From UA16 sp002292325 (GTDB lineage Bacteria > Bacteroidota > Bacteroidia > Flavobacteriales_D > Sanyastnellaceae): a DNA stretch of 64,000 bases. Shown here piece after piece: positions 35,645 to 44,422 of this stretch (within the stretch, counting starts at the first letter, position 1; each line of letters starts with the position of its first letter). A program made the translations under genes and the position numbers. The DNA is taken from assembly GCA_943788645.1 (NCBI GenBank), contig CALSRC010000001.1, forward strand, positions 186,001 to 250,000, written 5' to 3'. Below the pieces are notes generated by a model. That model was given only the letters and a program-made list of their open reading frames with translations. It was not told where the DNA came from and searched no databases.

Positions 35645-36319
35645 TCAACGGGTATTCAATCCACGCTCTACAATGGACTGAGACTCGATAGTGAGGTACG
35701 GCTGTAGCACCGTAAAAATGTGGGCCAACCCCTTTTTTCGGAGTGCTTGATGCGGGGTTTCGGGGTATTTCTTGGAAGAGAAATCCAACCAATACCTCCC
35801 GATTACAAGGATGATTTCTGAAATACGGTCTATTTCTTCAGCTGAAATAGCCAAAACACCATGGATATGGGAATGTCGGATTCGCTCTTCTGTCCATTGG
35901 TCGAAATAAGCATTGATTGTTTCCGTTACCGCTAGCATGGTTGGGTCGTCTTTCAAGGGGATTCTAAAATCATCCCTCAAGATGTACCGAAAGTCCCAAA
36001 TCACATCATACGATTGAAAAACCCCTTCAATGATGGTTTGTGGTTCAGGTGAATCAGACTGGACGTTTTGATGTTCGAATGCTTTTTGCAAGAGAGCAAG
36101 GTGAGCGGCTAGAATGTCCTTTTTGGAATGAAAGTGATACCAAAGCGACCCTTCCAATACGTTGGCTTCTTTGGCAATCGATGCGGTCGTTACCGATCCA
36201 AACCCATGTTGATTGAAGAGGATGAGGCTTTGCTCTAGGAGATGCCCCCGAGTCTTGGAAGGAAACAAGGCCCGAGTCTCTGGTGTTAGGGGCTCACAGG
36301 TGAGGTTAGTGAGATTCAT
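35645..36319 (-). CDS. TetR/AcrR-family transcriptional regulator
   Basis: This 224-residue protein has an N-terminal TetR helix-turn-helix at about 25-75 (ILEQSLILFN-type helix, then SVTTASIAKEANVLEGSLWYHFHSKKDIL, of which the YHF-K-K end is diagnostic). A helical ligand domain follows. It resembles the TetR proteins with a DUF-type C-terminal domain common in Bacteroidota. The start overlaps the end of alkB by 14 bp, so it is co-transcribed with alkB and may regulate it in response to a hydrophobic ligand. The ATG at 36319 is used rather than the TTG at 36325. Confidence 0.85.
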   Translation of the reverse strand: MNLTNLTCEPLTPETRALFPSKTRGHLLEQSLILFNQHGFGSVTTASIAKEANVLEGSLWYHFHSKKDILAAHLALLQKAFEHQNVQSDSPEPQTIIEGVFQSYDVIWDFRYILRDDFRIPLKDDPTMLAVTETINAYFDQWTEERIRHSHIHGVLAISAEEIDRISEIILVIGRYWLDFSSKKYPETPHQALRKKGLAHIFTVLQPYLTIESQSIVERGLNTR

Positions 36320-37361
36320 AATCAACCTTCATATGAACGGGAACACGGGGGTTCATCACAGAGAACCACAGCGGTGGGAAGAAACTCAGTAATATGGACG
36401 CAGGATAACCCAGAGGAAGCTGCGGGCTCTGCTCGTGGCTGTTGAGGGTCTGATATTTTTTGGAAGACTTGAAATGATGATCGCTGTGTCGGGTCAATTC
36501 GTACAAAGCGATTCGTCCAATATTGAAATCAGAATTCCAGGAGTGATGAGGTTGAACGCGCTCATACCTGCCTGATTCGGTTTTCATTCGACGCAGGCCA
36601 TAATGTTCGATGTAGTTGATGCTCTCCAAAAACAAAAACGAAATTATCCCAACCCCCGCAGCGAAGATCGCCGTCTCAACAGAGAAGAACACACCAACAG
36701 CTCCCAAGTACAAAGGCTGAATGATGTGGTACCATAGCATGTCATTTTTGATTGACAGAAACGATCGTTTCTGTCGCTTGAGCAACTGAAATTGAAGTTT
36801 CCAGGCGTGGACGTATTGTTTAAAAACGGAACTGACCCAGAAGGAGTAGAGGGTTTGATTGTATTTGGCCGTGGCCCCATCCTCGGGCGTTGCAACATGG
36901 ATGTGGTGTCCAAAATTATGTTCGATGTAAAAATGCATATACAAGCAAGGCATGTACAACGCCTTGCTGATGAATCGCTCCAAGTAGGATGTGCGGTGAC
37001 CCAGTTCATGGGCGACATTGATTCCATTGGTGGCCAGTAGAATTCCGCCAGAAACGGCGAGTCCGACAAGCTCGTAGGTTGCGTATTCACCGGTTTGAAT
37101 ATTGGACAACAAAAGGAACAACAACCCAAACACCAAGGGTAAATTCAAGAAAAGCATTAAATCAAAGATCCATTTGGTCTTCTTGTATTGTGCGTCATCG
37201 TCGGAAAGGTTGCGGCTACCCTCGCCTGCAATGACGTCCAGCAACGGAATAAAGAGAAATGCATAAAACACCAAAGCGTACGTCCAAAGTCCGGAACCGA
37301 CGAAGGAAATGTAAGCTGCAAGCGGCACGGTGTAAGCAAAGAGGTATTTTAAATCTTTCAT
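36306..37361 (-). CDS. alkB: Alkane 1-monooxygenase AlkB
   Basis: This 351-residue integral membrane di-iron hydroxylase has about six membrane segments. All the AlkB histidine motifs are present: HELGHR, EHNFGHHIHVATPEDGA, the HYG motif in EHYGLRR, and LTRHSDHHFKSSKKYQ with the following LPLGYP. AlkB hydroxylates the terminal carbon of n-alkanes using electrons from rubredoxin. No rubredoxin gene is visible nearby, so the electron donor must be encoded elsewhere. The ATG at 37361 is preferred over the TTG at 37373. It is followed by an overlapping TetR gene. Related fatty-acid or xylene hydroxylases share the fold, but the motif set fits AlkB best. Confidence 0.92.
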   Translation of the reverse strand: MKDLKYLFAYTVPLAAYISFVGSGLWTYALVFYAFLFIPLLDVIAGEGSRNLSDDDAQYKKTKWIFDLMLFLNLPLVFGLLFLLLSNIQTGEYATYELVGLAVSGGILLATNGINVAHELGHRTSYLERFISKALYMPCLYMHFYIEHNFGHHIHVATPEDGATAKYNQTLYSFWVSSVFKQYVHAWKLQFQLLKRQKRSFLSIKNDMLWYHIIQPLYLGAVGVFFSVETAIFAAGVGIISFLFLESINYIEHYGLRRMKTESGRYERVQPHHSWNSDFNIGRIALYELTRHSDHHFKSSKKYQTLNSHEQSPQLPLGYPASILLSFFPPLWFSVMNPRVPVHMKVDYESH

Positions 37362-37507
37362 GGCACGTCCCAAAATGGAGGTAATTTTTCAATCACCGAA
37401 CTGAACGAAGGTATTCGTTTTTGGGTAAACACCCAAATTCAAGGGAAAAGGAGCGTTCCTCGGATATTTACCTTAGTTTGCGGAGCAACACAACGAATAC
37501 AAGTACC

Positions 37508-37852
37508 ATGGAAAACGTATCAATTTTAGCACAACTCGTCATTGCCGCATCCATCATCATTGTTTGGGTATTTCGGTACGATAACATTGTTATGGAGTTC
37601 AAGCAGTATGGCCTTTCTGACCTGGTTAGAAACATGGTCGGCGCATCGAAAATTGCATTGGCGACGATCTTGGCCATTGGGGTAGGGTATGAAGTTCCCG
37701 TAGTAGAGGCGGCTTTGTTGATGGCCGTTTTAATGGTGTGCGCCCAAGCGTTTCATGTAAAAGTGAAAAACCCCTTAAAGAAGTATGTGCCGTCCGCCCT
37801 GTTGTTAGTCCTGTCCCTCTTTATTGCAGCGTTCAATGCCGGTCTCATCTAG
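37508..37852 (+). CDS. DoxX-like small membrane protein
   Basis: This 114-residue protein has about four membrane helices. The pattern EFKQYGLSDLVRNMVGASKIALATILAIG (a charged 'E-x-Q-YGL' end followed by a Gly-rich helix) matches the DoxX-like family, whose members are poorly characterised quinone-linked or redox membrane proteins. The frame is open from 37421, but those residues are hydrophilic and upstream of the natural helix 1, so I start at ATG 37508. It is followed after 3 bp by a second protein of the same type, evidently a paired operon. Confidence 0.7.
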   Translation: MENVSILAQLVIAASIIIVWVFRYDNIVMEFKQYGLSDLVRNMVGASKIALATILAIGVGYEVPVVEAALLMAVLMVCAQAFHVKVKNPLKKYVPSALLLVLSLFIAAFNAGLI

Positions 37853-37855
37853 GTC

Positions 37856-38203
37856 ATGGACATTCATCTTGCCGCACTTCTGTTTTCGGCAATCTCTTTC
37901 ATTGGCTATGGAGTCAATTCGTTCTTTTCTAAACGGATGATGTCTGAATATGAGCGCTGGGGTTTCAAGGACCAACGTGTCATTTTGGCTTGCTGTCAAT
38001 TGCTGGGAGGCGCAGGTTTGCTGGTTGGTATGGCGGTTCCTTTGATGCTGTCGATCGCATCATTTTTATTGATGTGCATGATGGTTGCAGCAGTTTTTGT
38101 AAGAATCAGAATCAAAGAGAGCATCGTAAAAATGCTTCCCGCCCTCTTCTATGCTCTCTTGAACCTCTGGATATTCTGTGATTCACTGGATATAGGGCTA
38201 TGA
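37856..38203 (+). CDS. DoxX-like small membrane protein, second of a pair
   Basis: This 115-residue protein has four predicted membrane helices. The segment MSEYERWGFKDQRVILACCQLLGGAGLLVGM is the typical DoxX-like second-helix region and corresponds to the equivalent part of the gene before it, though overall identity is low. Three bases separate the two genes, so they are co-translated and may form a heteromeric complex. No function can be stated. Confidence 0.7.
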   Translation: MDIHLAALLFSAISFIGYGVNSFFSKRMMSEYERWGFKDQRVILACCQLLGGAGLLVGMAVPLMLSIASFLLMCMMVAAVFVRIRIKESIVKMLPALFYALLNLWIFCDSLDIGL

Positions 38204-38259
38204 CCGTTGGGCTTCACCTTGTTGTTATGGGCTTTAGTTAGCGCACTTATCGGAGATGG

Positions 38260-38490
38260 TTAAGTTTCGAAAATTCGTGCAGGACGAATAAGCTCTCCTG
38301 TGCTAAAACAGACCCACTCCCGGTGACCTTTTCGGATTTCATTGAGCAGAAAAACATGACCGTTCTCTGCCTTAAGTAGATTCGAAGTACGCCAATGCTC
38401 TTCTCCTAACTTACGGAAATGAACATGCTGTTTGATGTCGGCCAAACCCGAAACCCGGTCATCCTCAACCTCTATGAAATCCACCTGCAT
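38260..38490 (-). CDS. Possible small protein downstream of, and in frame with, the DUF805 gene
   Basis: From ATG 38490 there are 76 codons of ordinary soluble composition (MQVDFIEVEDDRVSGLADI, WVCFSTGELIRPARIFET). The frame is open further upstream to the DUF805 stop codon (TAA at 38545-38547), in the same frame, with sensible protein sequence between (EDGTVFFTRRHG). So this could be a separate gene with an unusual start, or a C-terminal domain of the DUF805 protein cut off by a nonsense codon. I do not recognise the family. Confidence 0.35.
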   Translation of the reverse strand: MQVDFIEVEDDRVSGLADIKQHVHFRKLGEEHWRTSNLLKAENGHVFLLNEIRKGHREWVCFSTGELIRPARIFET

Positions 38491-38544
38491 TCCATGTCGG
38501 CGTGTGAAGAATACGGTACCATCCTCCTTTTTGTCTCGCCCTGT

Positions 38545-38868
38545 TTATTCCGAAACGGGTTCTTGTCCGTATTCGTTCTCTCCTTTTTCTCCCTCTGTTA
38601 CCGTAAGAATGAGATTGTAAATAGGAATCAATAAAAACCAACCGCTTTTACCTACATCGTGCATCCTTCTGACCCCTACTGCTATAGAGGGAACGAGAAC
38701 TGCAAGCGAGTATAAGTTCACTAATTCGGGTACTCCAATGAACCCACAAATGAACCCCACGACAAAGGAGATAAGAATATTGAACAGCACGAACATCCAA
38801 TATTCTTGCCTCGTAGCTCTTCCATTAAAATCTCCGTATTGCCTTAACGCCTTGATGTACCAATTCAT
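38545..38868 (-). CDS. DUF805 membrane protein
   Basis: This 107-residue protein has the DUF805 signature: an N-terminal W-Y-x-x-x-L-x-x-Y-x-D-F-x-G-R-A-x-R-x-E-Y-W pattern (ALRQYGDFNGRATRQEYW), three membrane helices, and the late RRMHDVGKSGWFLLIPIYN. The function of the family is unknown. The length (about 105-120) matches a complete member. A same-frame extension follows the stop codon. Confidence 0.9.
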   Translation of the reverse strand: MNWYIKALRQYGDFNGRATRQEYWMFVLFNILISFVVGFICGFIGVPELVNLYSLAVLVPSIAVGVRRMHDVGKSGWFLLIPIYNLILTVTEGEKGENEYGQEPVSE

Positions 38869-39043
38869 AATTTAAATTTTGTCACAAAGTAGAGCTATTT
38901 GAGCAAGAAGCCACAAACCGTTTACGCTAACTCAACGGATAATCGCCCCTCTAGTCGGCTTAAGGTTCGTTTCGATCATCGACAGCTACCCTATGAATTG
39001 GACTTTAATGGTGATCAAACTATAATTGCTGGTTAGCCCCTAT

Positions 39044-39073
39044 AAAAAAAGCCCTCACATTGCTGTGAAGGCT
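39044..39073 (-). terminator. Rho-independent terminator after tRNA-Asn
   Basis: On the minus strand GCCTTCACA and TGTGAGGGC form a stem with a short GCAA loop, followed by a run of seven T. It begins about 12 bases after the tRNA 3' end and points the same way, so it should end the tRNA transcript. Confidence 0.8.
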
Positions 39074-39084
39074 TCTAATTTTCG

Positions 39085-39158
39085 CTCCTCTTCTTGGGCT
39101 CGAACCAAGGACCCTCTGATTAACAGTCAGATGCTCTAACCAGCTGAGCTAAGGAGGA
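39085..39158 (-). tRNA. tRNA-Asn (anticodon GTT)
   Basis: The minus strand folds as a standard cloverleaf: acceptor TCCTCCT, D arm GCTC...GAGC, anticodon stem TCTGA/TCAGA with loop CTGTTAA (anticodon GTT, asparagine), and T arm CTTGG TTCGAGC CCAAG. The discriminator is G, and the 3' CCA is not encoded. The 3' acceptor strand is AAGAGGA, leaving one C-A mismatch at position 6-67, where the stem would otherwise be perfect. Confidence 0.92.
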
Positions 39159-39288
39159 ATATTCGGACGGCAAAGATAATCCTTTCTTATTGTTCCGTGA
39201 AGAAAACGAGTAAAATTTTGCGTCAGTGGGTGTACGGTTGATTGCGGTCTAATGTTGCGTCGTCGCCAAAACCTCTTGGAATAACCGA

Positions 39289-39296
39289 TATCTTTG
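39289..39296 (+). promoter_or_regulatory. Probable -7 promoter element of the PfkB kinase gene
   Basis: TATCTTTG matches the Bacteroidota -7 consensus TAnnTTTG and lies 19 bp before the ATG at 39316. No -33 TTG at the preferred spacing is clear, so the call rests on this element and its position only. Confidence 0.45.
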
Positions 39297-39315
39297 CGGC
39301 CAGAAACCAGGAAAT

Positions 39316-40242
39316 ATGAGCTTAATAACAGTTGGAACCGTGGCCTTTGATGCCATCGAAACGCCTTTTGGATCTTCAGGTAAAATAGTCGGAGGCGCCG
39401 CTTCTTACATCGGTTTGAGTGCCAGCCAATTTGTGAAAGAGCAGCACATCATTTCTGTCATTGGCGATGACTTTCCGGCTGAATTCATTCAGGAATTGGA
39501 ATCAAGGGGCATTCGAACGGATGGCTTGGAACGCCGGGCGGGCGAGAAGAGCTTCTATTGGGAGGGCAAGTATCACATGGACATGAATTCGAGGGACACG
39601 TTGACAACAGAGCTCAATGTTCTAGCTGATTTTCAACCTAAAGTTCCTGAGTCAGCGCGTCGAGCAGACTACGTGATGTTGGGAAATTTGGATCCCAATG
39701 TGCAAGCGAGCGTATTGGATCAAATGGCAGAGCGCCCGAAGCTTGTGGTTCTCGACACGATGAACTTTTGGATGGACATTGCCTTGGAACCATTGAAGGA
39801 AGTTTTGAAACGCATCGACGTGTTGACCATCAATGATGAAGAGGCCCGTCAACTTTCGGGCGAGCATTCGCTGGTGAAGGCTGCGAACAAAATTTTGGAA
39901 ATGGGACCCAGTACATTGGTGATCAAGAAAGGGGAGCACGGCGCTTTGTTGTTCAACAGCGATGAGGTGTTCTTTGCTCCAGCCCTTCCATTGGAGGAGG
40001 TGTTGGATCCAACGGGTGCGGGCGATACGTTTGCCGGCGGATTCATTGGTTACCTAGCGCATACGAATGACACTTCGTTTACGAATATGAAGCGTGCGGT
40101 GGTGTTGGGCTCAGCCCTTGCCTCTTTCACCTGCGAAAAGTTCGGTACCGAGCGCATGCTGACACTGACCGAATCGGAGTTGGATGAGCGGATCCAGCGA
40201 TTCGTTGATTTGGTGGATTTTGACATCGTACTGAAGGCGTAA
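39316..40242 (+). CDS. PfkB-family sugar/nucleoside kinase
   Basis: This 308-residue ribokinase-fold protein has an N-terminal GG segment GGAASYIGLSAS, a central NDEEARQLSG, and the C-terminal PfkB signature DPTGAGDTFAGGF, in which the Asp is the catalytic base and GAGD the anion hole. It phosphorylates a sugar, nucleoside or related alcohol with ATP in the cytoplasm; the substrate cannot be told from sequence alone. It is convergent with the M23 peptidase gene, their stops 5 bp apart. Confidence 0.88.
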   Translation: MSLITVGTVAFDAIETPFGSSGKIVGGAASYIGLSASQFVKEQHIISVIGDDFPAEFIQELESRGIRTDGLERRAGEKSFYWEGKYHMDMNSRDTLTTELNVLADFQPKVPESARRADYVMLGNLDPNVQASVLDQMAERPKLVVLDTMNFWMDIALEPLKEVLKRIDVLTINDEEARQLSGEHSLVKAANKILEMGPSTLVIKKGEHGALLFNSDEVFFAPALPLEEVLDPTGAGDTFAGGFIGYLAHTNDTSFTNMKRAVVLGSALASFTCEKFGTERMLTLTESELDERIQRFVDLVDFDIVLKA

Positions 40243-40246
40243 CCCT

Positions 40247-41149
40247 TCAATCACCGCCTTCCTCATCGGTGGTCGGCGCATATTCCGGCAACCACAAAAC
40301 AGGATCAAGGGGTTGACCGTCCACCCACCATTCAAAATGGGAATGCGGTCCCGTGGAATGGGTACCGGTGCCACCAAGAATCGCGATGGGATCTCCAGCT
40401 TGAATTCGATCACCGACCTCGACTAGCAAGGATTGATTGTGTTTGTAGATGGATTGCCGTCCTCCATAATGCTGAACGCTAATGACATACCCGCCGTCTG
40501 AAGTGTAGGAGGCCAAGGTGATTGCACCGTCGTCAACCGCGTGAATAATCGAACCAACAGGGGCAACAAAATCGACTCCAAAATGCCCTGCTCCCGGGTC
40601 GTACTTCGATGAGATTTCTCCCTGCAAAGGGGGGAAAGGGATGCTTTTGGAAGTGCTCGATCCGCTCTGAATGCGCTGCAAAGAAAATTGATCTTCCTCC
40701 TCGACGCGCTCTCGCAGAGCCAACTCTTCTTCTGTGATGCCCCACGCGTCCAGTTCATTTTCGGAATTGGCAAGAGCAATGGAATCCAATGCTTCCGTCG
40801 TGATGTCATCGGGCACAACCTCTCCTTTCAACAAAGTTTGAAGCGCCGTCAGATACTGTTCTTGGACCCTCAGCGCGTGCAAGGCACTGTCCGCTTTGAC
40901 TTCTGCCAGGACTGCTCTTTGCCTAGAATCCTCACTGACATAGCCCGGAATAACCCGCTCCTTCAGGGGTGTCCAACCAATTAACCCGAAGGTTATCCCA
41001 GCAATTACCAGCACCAAAGCCACGGCAGTTGATGCAACTCCCCCTCGGGTAATGGTCATTTGCCAAGCCTCCTTATACGATTGCTTTTCGTGCAGAATCA
41101 GCCTGTAGGGCTTGAACCATCGTTTGCGGAAGTTTTGAAAATTTGCCAT
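40247..41149 (-). CDS. M23-family metallopeptidase with N-terminal membrane anchor
   Basis: This 300-residue protein has a membrane segment (about 38-60, TAVALVLVIAGITFGLIGW) and a helical linker. The C-terminal LytM domain (about 190-295) binds zinc through the HFGVD and HSHFE motifs, with a second His in VQHYGG. M23 enzymes cleave peptidoglycan cross-links, or act as non-catalytic regulators when motifs are lost; both zinc motifs are intact here. It is predicted to face the periplasm. The ATG at 41149 is chosen over 41179 because the extra 10 residues do not look native. Confidence 0.9.
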   Translation of the reverse strand: MANFQNFRKRWFKPYRLILHEKQSYKEAWQMTITRGGVASTAVALVLVIAGITFGLIGWTPLKERVIPGYVSEDSRQRAVLAEVKADSALHALRVQEQYLTALQTLLKGEVVPDDITTEALDSIALANSENELDAWGITEEELALRERVEEEDQFSLQRIQSGSSTSKSIPFPPLQGEISSKYDPGAGHFGVDFVAPVGSIIHAVDDGAITLASYTSDGGYVISVQHYGGRQSIYKHNQSLLVEVGDRIQAGDPIAILGGTGTHSTGPHSHFEWWVDGQPLDPVLWLPEYAPTTDEEGGD

Positions 41150-41257
41150 GAATATGTGCAAATATCGATGAATCCTCAAAAAGGAATGGATTCGTCAGCT
41201 TGTTTGGAATAATTTAGCGCATTCTGCGTTGAGCACGAGTCCATGGGATTGAACAGT

Positions 41258-43921
41258 ATGAGTAAAAGACGAGTGATGGGTTGGGGGGCCGTAGCCCTCC
41301 TTTTGACGGGGTGCTCGACAACGCGCGATGGGTTTGTGTATCGTGCTTACCACAATATGCACGCCAAATACAACGGGTTCTTTTATGCCAATGAGGCGAT
41401 GGAAGAGGCTGATCAAGTGTTGTACGAAGGATACAAGGAGAATTGGGATGAGATTTTACCGGTTTTTTTGCCGGTCGACGAATCCACTGCGCAGCAGGTT
41501 TACCCGCTCATGGAAAAGGCGATTGAGAAGTGCACCAAGGTGGTCGATGACCACACCATGTCACCTTCACGCCGGGAACAAAAAGACCTCAAGCGACCAG
41601 AGCTGAATAAATGGATCGACGATAACTACGATGTTATCGCCCGTGCCCATCTCATCAAAGGCGAAAAGGAAAAGGCACTTGAGGTGTTTCAGTACCTCAC
41701 TCGAACGCTAGATTATCCGGACGCTCAAGCCTGGTCCAACGCTTGGATGGCACGCACGTACATGGCCATGGACGACAAGGTTCGGGCGAGCAATACACTG
41801 ATCAAAGCCGCCCAGACGAAGCGGGTAGAAGACCCCGAAGTGATGGTGTATGTGTATGAGGTTTATGCCGCATTTCACCTAAAACATGGGGAGATTGAGG
41901 CAGCGATCGAGCAGCTGGAAGAAGCGATGGATTACGTAGAGAAAAGAAAGGACTACGCCAGGCTGCTGTTTATTTTAGCTCAATGCTACGAGGAGGTGGG
42001 CCAATCAGAAAAAGCCATAGAACGCTACAACGAAGTCGTAGAATTGCGCACGCCTTACGAGCTGGAGTTCTATTCCAAAATTAAGCAGGCCATGGCGTTT
42101 GATCGCCGTGAAAATGACAGCGAACCCATCATTTTGTTGTTGGAGGAGATGTTGGATGACGACAAGAATATCATCTACCAGGATCAAATTTTTTATGCGT
42201 TGGCAACACTTGCATTGGAGGAGCGCCGCAAATTGGATGCGGTTGACTTGCTGAAAGAAAGTTTGTTGGTCAATGATGAAAACACGCGGCAACGGATGAA
42301 GAGCTATCTGCTGCTGGGTGATTTGTATATGGAGGACTTGGACTACACGAATGCACAAGCTTACTACGATAGCGCAAGGACATTCATGGAGGATGAGAAT
42401 GAGCGATTTGACGATGTGGATGCCATGGCGGATAATTTAACGGAGTTGGTGACCAGCCTGAACACCATTGTGGAGCAAGACAGCTTGCTGGAGATCTGCG
42501 ACCTACCTGAGAATGAGCGGGACAATAGGATTGCAGAAATTATTGCGCAATTAGAGGAACAAGAAGAAGCCAGAAAGCGCGCAGAAGAGGCGGCATCGGA
42601 AGCTGAATTAGCGAATGCGGGAGATGCAGGAGCAGGGATGTTTTGGCCGTATAACGCTCAATTGAAAATCGCTGGCCGCCGAAACTTCCGCGATTATTGG
42701 GGCGATCGAATTTTGGAGGACAATTGGCGGAGATCAACAAAAATGAATGCCGCTTTCTCCAACGAAACAGGGGTGGGAGAGGAAGAAACGTCTGCGCCAG
42801 AAGCCTCGGACAACGGCTTGGTCCCGGGAGAAATCCCGAGCTACGAGGAATTGCTCGCAGGTTTGCCGTGCGATTCAATTGAGCGGGAAAACGCCGTTGC
42901 CATGATCGCAGAAGCCTACTACAACGCGGGGTTGGTTTACAAGGAGAAGCTATCCGACCTGGAGAATGCCATTGATACGTGGACGGAATTGACGGAGCGG
43001 ATGGACGAGAGTGAATTTCACCCGACCGCTTACTACCAATTGTACCGAACGTATTTGCAGCGGGAGGTCGAGGAAAACTATCAAAGCCCGTTTTGTGAAA
43101 CCTGCAATTCTGACTATTGGAGCGCTCAAGTCTTGGAGCGCTATCCGGATTCTGAGTGGGCTATTTTGATTGAAAACCCCGAATTTGCCGATCAGGAAGC
43201 GGTGAGAAATGAGGAGCAGCGTTTGGCGTATGAGGAACAACTGCAACGCTATTACGGCAAGGCATATCAAGAGGTGCTACTCGCTTGTGATGAGGTGATC
43301 AACTACAATCCCAATGACAACTATGTCTGCAAGTACCGATTGTTACGTGCTCAATCGATTGGTGGACTAAGCGCCTACACGGGAGGTGATCGACGGGCCT
43401 ATTTTGAAGCGCTTGGTCAAATCATTTCTTACTGTGAGGATACAGAAGAGGCGGAGTTTGCCCAGGCCCTCTTGACCGCTCTGAATGCCAATCCAGCAAA
43501 AAACAAAGGAGACCAAACTGAACCTGAATCCGCGGAGGAAGTCGCCTGGGAGCACAAGCCTTACCTCGAACATTATTTTGGAATGCTCGTTCCCGTAGGT
43601 AGGGGAAATGTGGAGGAATTACGTGCGTCCATAGCTGATTTTAACAGCGAGTTCTTTGGTTCAAGTGAATTGCGTGTCACAGCCAACCTCATCAATCGGA
43701 ATTTTCAAATTGTATTGGTCAAGGATTTCAAACGCCAGGACTACAGCTTGGATTATTTCCAAGTGTTCACAAACAACACCGGGATCCTGGGTGACATCAA
43801 CACCTCAGGCTATGGACTCTTCACGATCTCCACAGAAAACTACATTGAACTTTTCAAAAACAAGGAAACGGATAGTTACCTCCGTTGGTTTGAGGATGTA
43901 TACCTCGATGGTGGGGAATAG
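41258..43921 (+). CDS. porW: PorW/SprE-like T9SS lipoprotein with TPR repeats
   Basis: This 887-residue outer-membrane lipoprotein has lipobox LLLTGC and begins the mature chain with STTRDGFVYRAYHNMHAKYNGFFYANEA, the typical start of PorW/SprE. These proteins are needed for type IX secretion and gliding. Several tetratricopeptide repeats follow (about 115-400), then a long acidic region. In Bacteroidota porW/sprE is commonly found ahead of bactofilin and the ATP synthase genes, as here. The frame is open from 41243; the Met at 41258 gives the best lipoprotein signal. Assignment rests on N-terminus, length, TPRs and context. Confidence 0.8.
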   Translation: MSKRRVMGWGAVALLLTGCSTTRDGFVYRAYHNMHAKYNGFFYANEAMEEADQVLYEGYKENWDEILPVFLPVDESTAQQVYPLMEKAIEKCTKVVDDHTMSPSRREQKDLKRPELNKWIDDNYDVIARAHLIKGEKEKALEVFQYLTRTLDYPDAQAWSNAWMARTYMAMDDKVRASNTLIKAAQTKRVEDPEVMVYVYEVYAAFHLKHGEIEAAIEQLEEAMDYVEKRKDYARLLFILAQCYEEVGQSEKAIERYNEVVELRTPYELEFYSKIKQAMAFDRRENDSEPIILLLEEMLDDDKNIIYQDQIFYALATLALEERRKLDAVDLLKESLLVNDENTRQRMKSYLLLGDLYMEDLDYTNAQAYYDSARTFMEDENERFDDVDAMADNLTELVTSLNTIVEQDSLLEICDLPENERDNRIAEIIAQLEEQEEARKRAEEAASEAELANAGDAGAGMFWPYNAQLKIAGRRNFRDYWGDRILEDNWRRSTKMNAAFSNETGVGEEETSAPEASDNGLVPGEIPSYEELLAGLPCDSIERENAVAMIAEAYYNAGLVYKEKLSDLENAIDTWTELTERMDESEFHPTAYYQLYRTYLQREVEENYQSPFCETCNSDYWSAQVLERYPDSEWAILIENPEFADQEAVRNEEQRLAYEEQLQRYYGKAYQEVLLACDEVINYNPNDNYVCKYRLLRAQSIGGLSAYTGGDRRAYFEALGQIISYCEDTEEAEFAQALLTALNANPAKNKGDQTEPESAEEVAWEHKPYLEHYFGMLVPVGRGNVEELRASIADFNSEFFGSSELRVTANLINRNFQIVLVKDFKRQDYSLDYFQVFTNNTGILGDINTSGYGLFTISTENYIELFKNKETDSYLRWFEDVYLDGGE

Positions 43922-43947
43922 CATGCTGAAAATTTCATGAATCGAAT

Positions 43948-43955
43948 TACCTTTG
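43948..43955 (+). promoter_or_regulatory. Probable -7 promoter element of the bactofilin gene
   Basis: TACCTTTG matches TAnnTTTG and sits only 4 bp before the bactofilin ATG at 43960, so a transcript from here would be leaderless or nearly so. There is no obvious -33 TTG, so the element may be accidental. Confidence 0.4.
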
Positions 43956-43959
43956 CACC

Positions 43960-44406
43960 ATGATTGGATCGAATAAAAAATCACAGAAGCCAGTAACCTC
44001 CTCGGAAAACGCGGTAAACCGCATCGCCAAAGGCACAGTCTTTGAAGGCGTACTCCGAAGTGAAAACAATGTTCGAATTGACGGAACGTTCGAAGGGGAG
44101 CTCGTCACGAAAGGACGCTTGGTCGTCGGGAATTCGGGTGTTATCAAAGGCTCCGTTTCATGCGCGCATTGTGAGACGGAAGGTGAGATGGAAGGCAATA
44201 TCGTGGTGCAGGAATTGTTCGTCTTGAAGGCGACATCCAAAGTGCACGGAGAAATTCAATACGGGCAGCTTTCTGTAGAAAATGGTGCACAAGCGACGGG
44301 TAACCTGCACTTGACGTCCAAGGTTAAGGACATCAAGGATGCAAACCGCGATTCGGCGTCTGCTACCAAGGAAAAGGTCGGACAACGACAAACGGTAGCT
44401 GTCTAA
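43960..44406 (+). CDS. Bactofilin (polymer-forming cytoskeletal protein)
   Basis: This 148-residue protein contains the bactofilin beta-helix (about 25-115): GTVFEGVLRSENNVRIDGTFEGELVTKGRLVVGNSGVIKGSV. It shows the repeated hydrophobic-Gly pattern and DGxFEG motif of the family, with flexible basic tails on both sides. Bactofilins polymerise without nucleotides and scaffold envelope processes. It lies between porW and atpZ, the usual place in this phylum. Confidence 0.9.
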   Translation: MIGSNKKSQKPVTSSENAVNRIAKGTVFEGVLRSENNVRIDGTFEGELVTKGRLVVGNSGVIKGSVSCAHCETEGEMEGNIVVQELFVLKATSKVHGEIQYGQLSVENGAQATGNLHLTSKVKDIKDANRDSASATKEKVGQRQTVAV

Positions 44407-44422
44407 TACCCACTTTACTTTT

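Noticed and set aside
38899..39036. Possible 45-codon TTG-start frame upstream of tRNA-Asn
   Set aside because: Too short, no family resemblance, and no supporting start signal.
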